DNA of 64,000 nucleotides from Terriglobales bacterium (GTDB lineage Bacteria; Acidobacteriota; Terriglobia; Terriglobales; Acidobacteriaceae). Every line of letters begins with the position of its first letter. Position 1 is the first letter of the stretch. Of the stretch, positions 50,948-60,700 are shown piece after piece. The stretch spans positions 100,723 to 164,722 of the forward strand of contig DATHMF010000104.1 in NCBI GenBank assembly GCA_035487355.1. Direction: 5' to 3'. Below the pieces are notes generated by a model. The model did no database searches. It worked only from the letters and a program-made list of their open reading frames with translations, and was not told where the DNA came from. The position numbers and the translations under genes are program-made.

Positions 50948-53386
50948 ATGCCCATTTTTTGCGATGTCGCGGTTCCCCTGCCGCTGGAAGGCGTGTTTAC
51001 CTATCGCATCGGCAGCAACGGAATCGAGCCCGTCGTCGGCGGAAGGGTGTTGGTTCCGTTCCGCAACGAGAGGCTGGCCGGAGTTGTTACCAAACTCCAC
51101 GACACACCTCCCAGCGTCGAAACCAAGACAGTGATTGATGTACTTGACCAACAGCCGGTGCTGGAGGGCGATTTGCTCCGCCTGGGGGAGTGGATCTCGC
51201 AATATTACCTTGCGCCTCTCGGAGAAGTACTGCGCGGCATGGTGCCGCTGGCAGCGGATGTGAAGCGCAGCTACGTCTACCGCATCACAGATTTAGGAAG
51301 AGAAGTTCTGTTCAAGTCGGCAACGGCGGGCTCTTCCCTGCGTGCGAAGAAAACGCATGAAGAGCAAGTGGAAGAGTTGCATGTGCTCGATTATCTTGCC
51401 AACCGCGACAGTGCGACCCAGGGCTCATTGCGTGCTGTTATCGGCGGGTCACGAAACGTTCTCACCAGCCTGCTGCGCAAGAAATGGATTACCCGCGAAG
51501 ACGCTTCTTCCATTCGCGACAGCCGCCGCCTGCGCAAGATTGCGATACTAAAGCCGCAAGCCGCAGGCAAAGCTACTGCGCAGCAGAAAAAAATCATGGA
51601 AGCACTGGAGCAGCATGGCGGTCGCATGTCACTCGAAGACCTATGGTCTAAGGGCGGCTCGCGCAGTGCCCTGCAAACGCTGGTAAAGCATGGCGCGGTC
51701 GAGATCAGTGAAGAGCCGATGGTTTTTCAAGTATCGGGGCTTAAAGCTAAATCTTCCCTGGATTTCGAATTAGGCCAGGAACAACGCCAGGCCCAGGGAA
51801 AAATTCTTCAGAGCACAGCCGCGCGAAAATTTAAAGTCGCTCTGCTGCACGGCGTTACCGGCTCGGGGAAGACGGCGGTCTATCTTTCTGCCATGCAGTC
51901 GGTCCTGGCTGAGGGCCGCTCTGCGATTTTGCTTGTCCCTGAGATCGGCCTGACCCCCGCAGCAGCCGCCAACCTGCACAATCTTTTCGGAGACGAAGTT
52001 GCCATCCTGCACTCGGCGCTCTCGCCGGATGAGCGTGCCGAGCAGTGGCGGCGTATCCGCGCCGGCGATGCCCGCATTGTTGTGGGCACGCGCTCGGCGG
52101 TTTTCGCTCCGGTGCATGACTTGGCGCTGATTGTCGTGGATGAAGAGCACGACTCCTCCTACAAGCAGGAAGAGACTCCCCGCTATCACGGACGCGATGT
52201 TGCCGTCATGCGTGGCAAACTGGCCAACGCTACCGTTGTGCTGGCTTCGGCGACGCCGTCGCTCGAGTCCTATCACAACACGCAGAGCGGCAGATACGAG
52301 CTGATCGAGCTGCGGCAGCGAGTGGAGAAGCGGCCGTTACCGGAAGTCGAAGTCGTGGACATGCGCGCCGAGTTTCAGCAGACCGGCGAAGACCGCATCT
52401 TTTCCCGCCAGCTTGCACAGGAGGTACGCGAGCGCCTGGAGCGCAATGAGCAGGCCATGATCCTGCTGAACCGGCGAGGGTACTCCCCGGTTGTGCTCTG
52501 CCGCGCCTGTGGCGAGACGGTGCAGTGCCGAGACTGCGCCATCGCTCTCACGCATCACAAGCGCGCCAATACGCTCATCTGCCATTACTGCGGATACCGG
52601 CAGGCTGTGCCCAGGCTCTGCCCCAAGTGCAACAGCGAACATATTTTCTTTTTAGGAACGGGCTCGGAAAAGTTAGAGGAGCGCCTGAACCAGGAGTTCC
52701 CGCGAGCGCGGATAGGCCGGCTGGATCGCGATACGGTGCGCCGGCGCGAGGATTTCGAGCGCGTGCTCAATGCTTTTGATGCGGGCGAACTCGATTTGCT
52801 GGTAGGCACACAGATGATCGCCAAGGGACACGACGTTCACGGCGTGACGCTGGTCGGCGTCGTAGGCGCCGACTTTGCGCTCGGGTTCCCGGATTTCCGC
52901 GCCGCCGAGCGCACCTTCCAGTTGCTCACACAGGTCGCCGGACGAGCGGGGCGAGGCAACCTGCCGGGAAAAGTCATCCTGCAGACATATTTTCCCGATC
53001 ACTATGCCATCCAATATGCCGCCAAGCACGATTACGACTCCTTTTGCGACAAAGAGCTGCGCTTCCGCAAATGGATGAACTATCCGCCTTTCACCACAGT
53101 GGCCAATCTCCTGGTGCGCAGCGACAAGCTGGAGCGGGCCCTGCAATACGCGGGCGAGCTGGGACAATGGTTCGAGAAAAACAAGAGCAAAGGATTGCGG
53201 GTCATGGGGCCGGCGGCGGCGCCCATCGTGCGCCTTAAGCGGGATTACCGCTATCACTTTGTGCTCAAATCCGACAGCCGGGAGCGGTTGAATGGGACGC
53301 TGCGTTCCGTAATCAAATACAGCGCCGAGCGGAAGATTCCGCGGACGAATATTATTGTGGATGTGGATGCGGTTTCGCTGCTGTGA
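50948..53386 (+). CDS. priA: Primosomal protein N' (PriA helicase)
   Basis: 812 residues; restarts stalled replication forks. N-terminal 3'-DNA-binding domain (V-A-V-P-L-P-L-E-G-V-F-T-Y), Walker A H-G-V-T-G-S-G-K-T-A-V-Y, D-E-E-H motif V-V-D-E-E-H-D-S-S-Y, S-A-T-P-S-L-E-S, zinc ligands C-R-A-C-G ... C-R-D-C, C-H-Y-C-G and C-P-K-C, and late helicase motifs Q-M-I-A-K-G-H-D and Q-V-A-G-R-A-G-R. Full length and intact. Confidence 0.97.
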   Translation: MPIFCDVAVPLPLEGVFTYRIGSNGIEPVVGGRVLVPFRNERLAGVVTKLHDTPPSVETKTVIDVLDQQPVLEGDLLRLGEWISQYYLAPLGEVLRGMVPLAADVKRSYVYRITDLGREVLFKSATAGSSLRAKKTHEEQVEELHVLDYLANRDSATQGSLRAVIGGSRNVLTSLLRKKWITREDASSIRDSRRLRKIAILKPQAAGKATAQQKKIMEALEQHGGRMSLEDLWSKGGSRSALQTLVKHGAVEISEEPMVFQVSGLKAKSSLDFELGQEQRQAQGKILQSTAARKFKVALLHGVTGSGKTAVYLSAMQSVLAEGRSAILLVPEIGLTPAAAANLHNLFGDEVAILHSALSPDERAEQWRRIRAGDARIVVGTRSAVFAPVHDLALIVVDEEHDSSYKQEETPRYHGRDVAVMRGKLANATVVLASATPSLESYHNTQSGRYELIELRQRVEKRPLPEVEVVDMRAEFQQTGEDRIFSRQLAQEVRERLERNEQAMILLNRRGYSPVVLCRACGETVQCRDCAIALTHHKRANTLICHYCGYRQAVPRLCPKCNSEHIFFLGTGSEKLEERLNQEFPRARIGRLDRDTVRRREDFERVLNAFDAGELDLLVGTQMIAKGHDVHGVTLVGVVGADFALGFPDFRAAERTFQLLTQVAGRAGRGNLPGKVILQTYFPDHYAIQYAAKHDYDSFCDKELRFRKWMNYPPFTTVANLLVRSDKLERALQYAGELGQWFEKNKSKGLRVMGPAAAPIVRLKRDYRYHFVLKSDSRERLNGTLRSVIKYSAERKIPRTNIIVDVDAVSLL

Positions 53387-53432
53387 GTTTCAGTAGACGC
53401 GAGTATGTGAACAGTTACCACGCTCGCAGAGT

Positions 53433-53829
53433 ATTGTCATTCCGAAGCCGCAGGCGAGGAATCCCTTTTGCTACGAGGATTTTCTGGTTTAAATTCCTTC
53501 CCGAAATCTCGGCTCAAATCGCGCCAGCCCGGATTGACTGATTCAATCAACGCGATCTTCTTCGACCTGCGCCAACCTTTGATTTCTTTTTCGCGGGCAA
53601 TGGCGTTGCCGACATAATGAAAGACCTCAAAATAGACCAGCTTATTCACGCCATACTTTTTAGTGAACCCATCAGCTACTCCTTCTTGATGCTGCAAAAC
53701 GCGCTGGTAGATGCTATTGGTCACATAGAGCGTTCCCGTGCCGCTGGCCATGATGTAAACGTAATATAGTCTTGTCCTATAACGCATGGTCACAAAAGGG
53801 ATTCCTCGCCTGCGGCTCGGAATGACAAT
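53433..53829. mobile_element. Inverted-repeat-bounded unit carrying a GIY-YIG gene
   Basis: Left end attgtcattccgaagccgca ... ggaatcccttttg (53433-53470) and right end caaaagggattcctcgcctg ... cggaatgacaat (53793-53829) are reverse complements over 37 bases with one inserted base. The 397-bp interval contains nothing but one GIY-YIG frame: the start codon lies five bases inside the right repeat and the last codons plus stop are made of the left repeat. No clear target-site duplication is seen. Confidence 0.8.
53437..53787 (-). CDS. GIY-YIG nuclease-like protein (COG2827/UPF0213 type)
   Basis: 116 residues from the ATG at 53787. Y-Y-V-Y-I-M-A-S-G-T-G-T-L-Y at the start, F-T-K-K-Y-G-V-N-K-L-V-Y-F-E, A-I-A-R-E-K-E-I-K-G-W-R-R and N-P-G-W-R-D-L fit the single-domain GIY-YIG group. 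The segment after L-Y reads V-T-N-S-I where relatives usually have I-G-V-T-N-D-L, so two residues, including the glycine of YIG, are missing; activity is doubtful. The remaining catalytic Tyr, His, Glu and Asn positions are present. C-terminal S-K-R-D-S-S-P-A-A-S-E is encoded by the flanking inverted repeat. Confidence 0.88.
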   Translation of the reverse strand: MRYRTRLYYVYIMASGTGTLYVTNSIYQRVLQHQEGVADGFTKKYGVNKLVYFEVFHYVGNAIAREKEIKGWRRSKKIALIESVNPGWRDLSRDFGKEFKPENPRSKRDSSPAASE

Positions 53830-53895
53830 TCATAATAATCAATGGCAGTTCCATAAAAGATACGACTCACAAATATCGCCACTCACAAAATATCT

Positions 53896-54951
53896 TTATT
53901 TACCGAACCAGCTCTCCACGCGATGCACAACCTTGTGCCAGTCAAGTGTCCAACCCTTGGCGTGAACCGGCACCGGCATAAAAGACAGGACAAACATTAT
54001 GAGGGCAAAGACTGCAAGCCATTTTCGTCCACGGCTGAGGCCCGGTTGCTCTGGAACGTAAGGATGATTTGCTCCGAAAACCAGCAATATACCAAACCAT
54101 AGCAGCCAGCCTGACCAGAAGAAGAGGCCCATGGGCAGTAGAGCAATCACCAGAATGCGGGTAAGGGTTCGATGGGCACGCGGCCAAACGGCGTAGAGGA
54201 TATGACCGCCATCAAGCTGGCTGCCCGGCAACAGATTCAACGAGGTGGCCAGCATTCCCACCCAGGCGGCCATCGCCACCGGGTGAAGATAAATTGCACT
54301 CAGCGGCCAGCGGATATTTTCTCCCATGCGGACCAGATGAAAAATAGCAGGATACCCAAGTGGTATTTCAGAAGCGCTGACCACATCGGGCTCAATCTTC
54401 GACAGCGTCAGTCCTGCGACCAGAGCGGGTACAGCGACCAGGAACCCGGCAATGGGGCCGGCGATGCCAATATCGAATAAAGCCGCGCGCGAAGGGAATG
54501 GAGATCGGATGCGAATAAACGCTCCTAACGTTCCAATGGGTGTGGGGAGTGGAATGAAATAGGGCAGCGTCGCTTGCACGCCGTAACGGCGGCAGGCGAC
54601 GAAGTGGCCCATCTCATGGGAGAGCAGGATGAGCAGGAGCGTGGCGGAAAAAGGGATTCCCAGCAGCAGACGCGAAGGCTGTTGTGCGATCCATCCCAGG
54701 GGAAGAATTCCCTGTGAAAATGTGAACATGGGCTGGTTGTTGATGAAATCGTTCTGCAACTGCACTCCTGCCAGCAGGGTGGTGAAAAAGGTGGCGAGGA
54801 GCAGCCCTCCTGCCAGCCAGTAGCGGGGTTTGGCTATACACGTTGCATCTTCTGGTGCTTGGGGTCCCTGGGGTTCTGGGGGTTCGGGCGCATTGCTGGG
54901 GAGCATGTCTCCATTGTTGGAGCCGATCTGGTGAGGGTCAGAGAGAGCCAT
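53896..54951 (-). CDS. Site-2-protease-like (M50) membrane protein
   Basis: 351 residues, six to seven membrane segments. Zinc motif L-S-H-E-M-G-H-F-V-A-C (HExxH) and the second site L-L-P-G-S-Q-L-D-G-G-H-I-L (x-D-G). Flanking helices include L-A-G-G-L-L-L-A-T-F-F-T-T-L-L. Related to intramembrane S2P proteases, and also to plant EGY-type proteins. Cytoplasmic Pro-rich N-terminus of about 40 residues. It is downstream of the HU gene on the same strand. Confidence 0.9.
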   Translation of the reverse strand: MALSDPHQIGSNNGDMLPSNAPEPPEPQGPQAPEDATCIAKPRYWLAGGLLLATFFTTLLAGVQLQNDFINNQPMFTFSQGILPLGWIAQQPSRLLLGIPFSATLLLILLSHEMGHFVACRRYGVQATLPYFIPLPTPIGTLGAFIRIRSPFPSRAALFDIGIAGPIAGFLVAVPALVAGLTLSKIEPDVVSASEIPLGYPAIFHLVRMGENIRWPLSAIYLHPVAMAAWVGMLATSLNLLPGSQLDGGHILYAVWPRAHRTLTRILVIALLPMGLFFWSGWLLWFGILLVFGANHPYVPEQPGLSRGRKWLAVFALIMFVLSFMPVPVHAKGWTLDWHKVVHRVESWFGK

Positions 54952-55074
54952 AAAGCCGGAACGCGCAAAGTCGAAGCGATGGATAAGATGCGGAATGAGC
55001 CGTATGCGAAAGACGATCTTTGCCCGCGTTTCCTGGGGCTATCAGACGCAGAGCCATGCGACGCAAGACGGCAT

Positions 55075-55344
55075 CTAATCTATGGATTGCAACTCCTTGC
55101 CGGGCTTAAAGCGCACGGCTTTGCCCGGAGGGATGCTGACCTCGGCGCCGGTTTTCGGATTGCGGCCTATGCCGGTCTTGCGAGGGCGCACGTTGAAGAC
55201 CCCAAAGCCGCGCAGCTCAATGCGGTCACCACGGGCGAGCGCACGTTTCATGCTCTCAAACACGGTTTCCACAGCCTGTTCGGACTTGGTCTTGGTGATG
55301 CCAGTCTTAGTAACAACTTCGTTGATAATATCGAGCTTAATCAC
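55075..55344 (-). CDS. HU/IHF-family DNA-binding protein
   Basis: 89 residues. L-D-I-I-N-E-V-V-T-K-T-G-I-T-K-T-K-S, then I-E-L-R-G-F-G-V-F-N-V-R-P-R-K-T-G-I-G-R-N-P-K-T-G and P-G-K-A-V-R-F-K-P-G-K. It is the nucleoid protein family; IHF-beta-like rather than HU by eye, but not certain. It bends DNA as a homo- or heterodimer. The start at 55344 faces a divergent spacer upstream of the dCTP deaminase gene. Confidence 0.95.
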   Translation of the reverse strand: MIKLDIINEVVTKTGITKTKSEQAVETVFESMKRALARGDRIELRGFGVFNVRPRKTGIGRNPKTGAEVSIPPGKAVRFKPGKELQSID

Positions 55345-55714
55345 GCGCAGCTCCGAATGTACAGGAAATACCTGAACTGCGGATAGTAAAAAGCACAGCC
55401 GTAATTGTCAAATGATTTCACAACCCGGCATTTGGAAGGGAACCCGGGCTGTCCTCGTAGCAGTCTCCGAACCTTAGGGGGCGAAATCGACGCTAGTGCG
55501 AAATATGCTGATTGCACCTGGGCTTGTGCAGTACGCCAGGGCTTTGATGGTATGCTCGACATACAATAATTGCGAGCATGCGAGTAGGTAGTGGCCAGAA
55601 ACGATAGGGAGGTTTTTGCAGCTTGGATTGCTACGCCCGTTATTACGAATTGGAACTGACATACCGAGCACGCCATGTTTCGGAAATCATGCGACGTCAC
55701 CGGGAGTCCTGAGA
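55345..55714. other. Divergent spacer between HU and dCTP deaminase genes
   Basis: 370 bp without a supported gene. It has one inverted repeat atgctcg / cgagcat (55552-55558 and 55573-55579) with an AT-rich loop, possibly a regulator site. No -35/-10 pair is convincing. Confidence 0.5.
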
Positions 55715-56887
55715 ATGTCTACTCTAGATCTCAACAGTGAGCTGATCTTGTTTCCTGAGTTAGAAGGCGAAGCTGCCGGCACTTATACGACTGGGATTCT
55801 GCCTTCTCAAGAGATTAAAGAACTAATCGCCAAAGGCCAAATCTGCGCGAGCCCTGAAATCACAGACGTCCAGATTCAACCCGCCAGCCTCGATCTCAGA
55901 CTTGGAGACATTGCCCATAGAGTCCAGGCAAGTTTTTTACCCAGGCAGGGTTCGACGGTTGAACAGAGAATTCAGGAATTGAGAATGACCAGGGTTGACC
56001 TCACCGGAGCGGCGGTTCTTGAGAAAGGTTGCGTTTACATTGTTCCACTGATCGAAGAACTCAATCTGCCCAAAGACATCTGGGCCAGGGCCAACCCCAA
56101 GAGCACCACCGGTCGCCTCGATATTTTTACTCGACTTATCACTGACCACGGGATCGAATTTGAGTACGTGCCACCAGGGTACAAAGGAAGACTGTACGCC
56201 GAAATAGTTTCACGCACCTTCACCGTTCATGTGCGGGCGGGTATGCGGCTGAGCCAGCTCCGCTTTGTACGCGGCAATCCCAGGCCATCAGATGCTGCAA
56301 TGAGTGTCCTGAATCAGGATGAACCCCTCGTTTATTGGGATGAAGATAGCCCAGCAAAGGCCCAAATCAACCGGGGTCTTCTGATCTCCGTGAATCTGCA
56401 AGCTCATGAGGCTTCGGAGGCAATTGCATATAAAGCGAAGAAGAACGCGCCTTCTGTAGATTTGGGGAAAATCAATCATTACTCACCTGAAGAATTCTGG
56501 GATGTAAAGCACCAAACCGGCAACAAAGGATTAATTCTTGACCCAGGGGACTTCTATATCCTTGCCTCGAAAGAGCGGATTAGCGTTCCACCTCAATGGG
56601 CGGCGGAGATGGGGTCCATTGACCCATCCATAGGTGAGTTCCGGATCCATTACGCCGGGTTTTTTGACCCAGGATTCGGTTATGGCTCCGGCGACGTTAA
56701 GGGCACGCGCGCAGTCCTGGAGGTGAGAGCCCACGATGTTCCATTCCTCATTGAAGACGGACAGATCGTGGGTCGACTGACATATATGCGTCTGCTCTCT
56801 CGTCCGGATAAGATATATGGCACCGATATAGGTTCTTCCTATCAACGGCAGGCCCTGACCTTGAGCAAACAATTCAAGAAATCCTGA
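55715..56887 (+). CDS. Double-domain dCTP deaminase (DCD/DUT-like)
   Basis: 390 residues from the ATG at 55715 (GGGAG about ten bases upstream); the frame is open above, but has no protein character. Two dCTP deaminase/dUTPase-type barrels in tandem: first I-Q-P-A-S-L-D-L-R-L-G-D, A-R-A-N-P-K-S-T-T-G-R-L-D (catalytic loop) and M-R-L-S-Q-L-R-F; second P-Q-W-A-A-E-M-G-S-I-D-P-S-I-G-E-F-R and H-Y-A-G-F-F-D-P-G-F-G-Y-G. Matches the double-domain 2'-deoxycytidine 5'-triphosphate deaminase family. It supplies dUTP for dTMP synthesis. Confidence 0.88.
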   Translation: MSTLDLNSELILFPELEGEAAGTYTTGILPSQEIKELIAKGQICASPEITDVQIQPASLDLRLGDIAHRVQASFLPRQGSTVEQRIQELRMTRVDLTGAAVLEKGCVYIVPLIEELNLPKDIWARANPKSTTGRLDIFTRLITDHGIEFEYVPPGYKGRLYAEIVSRTFTVHVRAGMRLSQLRFVRGNPRPSDAAMSVLNQDEPLVYWDEDSPAKAQINRGLLISVNLQAHEASEAIAYKAKKNAPSVDLGKINHYSPEEFWDVKHQTGNKGLILDPGDFYILASKERISVPPQWAAEMGSIDPSIGEFRIHYAGFFDPGFGYGSGDVKGTRAVLEVRAHDVPFLIEDGQIVGRLTYMRLLSRPDKIYGTDIGSSYQRQALTLSKQFKKS

Positions 56888-56934
56888 ATTCAACAAGGCT
56901 GCTTTTCTGGCAACCCGGGGGGTGGCGACTTCTT

Positions 56935-57420
56935 CTACCGAGTGCTTTCCGATTCTTTGAAGAGATATTTAATGCTTGGCTTATAGATCAGCAGATTGGG
57001 AAGAGAACCGGTCCGGTTGATCTTGATACAGTTTTTGTCATACCACTCAATCACGCCCCGGATTTCCTCTCCATCATTGAGCACGACCACCATTGGGGTT
57101 TTGGCCTGGATTTGTTTCTGGTAGTAGAAATTTTCAGCGTGCGTCTGCTCCGGCGGTGCGGATTTCTTGGCCGGTGCGCCTGACCGCTCGCCCCGTTCGG
57201 CCACGCTGCCGCCCGTGCGTTCCCCGGATTCGGCATTGCGCGGAGGACGCGCGGCCACCCTTTCCGAGCGGCTTTGCAGCGAAGGACGGATCAGCTTGCG
57301 GTTGGTGAAGCCATCATGCTCTGTGGGCACGCCCGATGCGCTGCTTGGCAAGCCAGCTTCCGGCGCCTGTTTTTCCTGTGCACGCGCCACGGCAGCGGAG
57401 GAATCAATTGTGTCTTTCAT
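56935..57420 (-). CDS. Hfq-like RNA-binding protein with long N-terminal tail
   Basis: 161 residues from the ATG at 57420 (GGAAAAG upstream); a start at 57447 is possible but less likely. The C-terminal 65 residues fit the Sm/Hfq fold: F-Y-Y-Q-K-Q-I-Q-A-K-T-P-M-V-V-V-L, G-E-E-I-R-G-V-I-E-W-Y-D, L-L-I-Y-K-P-S-I-K-Y-L-F. Hfq's usual Y-K-H-A becomes Y-K-P-S, a departure. The first about 95 residues are a Ser/Arg/Glu/Ala-rich disordered tail. Hfq pairs small RNAs with mRNAs; whether this one does is unknown. Confidence 0.75.
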   Translation of the reverse strand: MKDTIDSSAAVARAQEKQAPEAGLPSSASGVPTEHDGFTNRKLIRPSLQSRSERVAARPPRNAESGERTGGSVAERGERSGAPAKKSAPPEQTHAENFYYQKQIQAKTPMVVVLNDGEEIRGVIEWYDKNCIKINRTGSLPNLLIYKPSIKYLFKESESTR

Positions 57421-57729
57421 GGTCTTTTCCGACCAAAGATATCTCAATGGTCAAATTGGGAGGTGATGCACATAAAAGTATCACAGCAGACGCAGACTTG
57501 CCACCTTGCTTTTCAGTATACGGGACGAAATTATTGGTAGCCATTTTGCATGCAAAATGATATTACTAGCACCCAAATCAGCATTTTTCTCCCAATCCTG
57601 CCCACTGGACGCTACGGGCGTTGCTTCGTCATGGAATCAATATGTGTCCTGGGGAAGGTTCAGGGACAATGACATGAAAATGAACTCCGCTGCACCATAC
57701 ATGACGGAGATAAATTCTAGGGGGCGTTA
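57421..57729. other. Spacer upstream of the TonB receptor
   Basis: About 309 bp between the divergent Hfq-like and TonB-receptor genes. No gene is supported. TCTAGGGGG lies before the receptor ATG as a ribosome binding site. No regulator site is obvious. Confidence 0.5.
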
Positions 57730-60700
57730 ATGTACAGGAATTCGAAACTTCTGCTCTGGGGCATTGCTGTACTGCTATTGTTGGCCTCACCCATGGCATT
57801 TGCCGCTACTCAAAATGCAGTTGTGTACGGCACGGTCTATGATGTGAGTGGCAATCCGCTTTCCGGAGTTGATGTTACGCTCGAAAATCCGGCCATTGGA
57901 TTTACCCGCAACGCTACCACAGGCTCCGATGGCTCGTACACCTTCCCTGAAGTGCCTCCCGCTGAAAATTACAAACTCGGTGCCAGCCAGGCCGGCAAAA
58001 AAATTGATGTACGTTCCGGGATCACGGTCAACGTGGGCGACGAACGTGTCATCCTGCCGCCTTTGAAAGAGCAGCCTGCCGCTGCCACCAACCAGCCGGT
58101 CGAGACCAAGCGTGAGGCGCCGGCAGTGACCAATGAAACCGTCAGCACCACGATCAGCGGCGTCATTACCGGAGATCAGTTGCGTTCGCTTCCTGTAGCT
58201 GTCAATAGAAACTTTCTGGGATTAGGATTGATACCCCCCAACACCCACGATGTGGAGCAGGGGTCGGGTTTGGCAGGAGCTTCCTTCAGTATTTCCGGGA
58301 ACCGGCCCTCCAGTAACAGCTTTCTGCTGGATGGCGCTGACAACGTGGCTTCCAGCAGCAACCAGGCAGTCCCTTTCCAAGTCAATGACTCAGTGCAAGA
58401 GTTTCGCGTAATCTCTGGAACGGCCAACGCCGAATACGGACGCAACCTCGGCGGCACCGTCAACGTGGTCACCAAGCGCGGTGGCAACACCTTCCATGGC
58501 AATGCATTCGGTTACTTCAACACTGACTCGCTCAATTCCAATAGCCCGCTTTCGGTGTACAAGGGAACTACGTTTGATAAAGCGGCGACCTATGCCGGTC
58601 CTCTTACGTCAACGTTTAAAGGTTTCTCTCCTTTGACCTACAACGACTACGTAGCCAGCGCCACGAATAGCGGCTTCTGCACAGATTCCGTCGCTGTCGC
58701 AACCGCCCCTGGTCTCCACGCCTGCGGGAGCACACCCGGGCTATTCGGCAAAAACACCTTGTTCGATCCGGCAAGCATATTGCAATTCAATGACAGCCGT
58801 AAAATTCCCTTTGACTCCAAGCAGTTTGGCGCCAATATGGGCGGACCGTTCAGCAAGGACAAGTGGTTTGGCTTTGCCAGCTATGAAGGCACGATGATTG
58901 ATAATCCCAATCCAGTCTTTGAGCGCGTACCTTCTATCTTCGACCACACCTACGCACCTTTTGGGGCGCCCAATTTCTCTCCCGTTAATGCCAATTATGT
59001 GCTTGACCAGAAACTCCTGGGGCTTTTCCCAGGATCAAATGTGGTCGGCGTTCCCGGAGCGCTCGAATTTTTCCGCGGGCAAGCACCCAATTACACAACG
59101 GTACACAATGCTTTGCTGCGCTCAGATTACATTCTGTCGAAAACAACAAATTTATCGGTTCGCTATGCCATGCAGTTTCTCAACGAACTCCATGACGATA
59201 CGCTGCCCTCGAGTCCACAGTATGCCGGCAACGGCGCATTTCGCAAGGTTTTGAATCAAAACCTCAACGTTTCCTACACCCACACTTTTACGCCGGTATG
59301 GATCACCGAGGCGCGCGTCGGCTTTAACCGTTTTCGCGTCAATGAGACCCCGCAGGACCACGGTTTTGATGCACGCACCCTGGGCTTTCCGGGCGCGGCG
59401 CTTCCCACAGTTTTGCTGAATGGAATAGACCCGCAATACAGCGGAGCCACTCCCAACAACTCCGGCGCAATCGCCAGTTGGTCTGATTTCACCGCGCAAC
59501 AAGGCAACGCCGCTTTTCTGGCCAAGGAGCAGTTTCCCACTTTGGATTACCTGTTCCCCTTTGCGCGCCTGGGCGCGCCTTTAGGGGCTCCTACGCATCG
59601 CCGTGACACAACCTTGTTCTTCGCGGATAACACCTCGTGGACGCACGGCAAACACTCTGTGAAATTCGGCGCCGAATTTCGCCATCTGGATAATGAATAC
59701 ACAGACGCCTCATTTGCCCGTGGTTTTATGTATTCCTCCAACATTGGAGAGTTCACCAGCGACAGCGAAACCTGCAACGGAGGGTGCTTTAACAAATTCG
59801 GGCTAACCAATGCATTCGCAGCGCCCAGTTTTGACTTCTTCCAGCAACAGCAAAACGCTTATGCTTCTCGCCTGCACTCCTGGGCTTTTGGCGGATTTCT
59901 GCAGGATGCCTGGCACATTCATCCACGCGTGACTTTGAACCTCGGCGTGCGTTATGAATATTTCTCGCCGCCCGAGGAGGAGCATAACCTGCTCTGGAAC
60001 TTTGATCCTCTTGCCAACGGGTTGGTGCAGGAGAACCACTCTGGGATCGTTGATCCATTTGGCCAGGCCTGCAATCCACTGCCGACGTATGATGCCCTTT
60101 CGGCTGGCATCACCAATGGTCTTAAAGAGGCTTGGCGGTGCAATAACACCGCTGGTGCCGGTGGGTTCAACCAAATTGTCAAAAGTGATACCAAGAACTT
60201 TGCTCCCCGTGTAGGTCTCGCCTGGGACGTATTTGGCTCTGGCCGAACAGTGTTTCGCGCAGGTGGAGGTCTGTTCTATGATCAGCTTCCCGCCAGCTAC
60301 ACCGCCCAGTTGATGTACAACCGCCCGGTTTCATTTGCTAACGGAAACGCCCTGTTCGGGGTTGTGCGTGACTTCGGCTCCCGGGGCTTTTGCCCTACAG
60401 GTAACTTCACCACCTGCGGCGTAGGAAGCTCGGTGGTCAATCCGGCGGTGCTGAATGCGGTTTCCCGCGACGGCTTCAATCCCAGCAGCTTCTATGCGCG
60501 CGCGGCTGAGCCGTTTGCTGTCTATGCCCGGGATACACGGCACTCGCTGACTCCCTACTCAATGCAGGTGAGCGCTTCTGTGCAGCAGCAACTGGGCAAC
60601 AAGCTGGCCGTCGAGGTCGGGTATATCGGTGACTTGGGCCGCAAATTGCCGGTGATTTATAACCAGAACTTCAGCAACGAATTCAACATATTCGGTGGTT

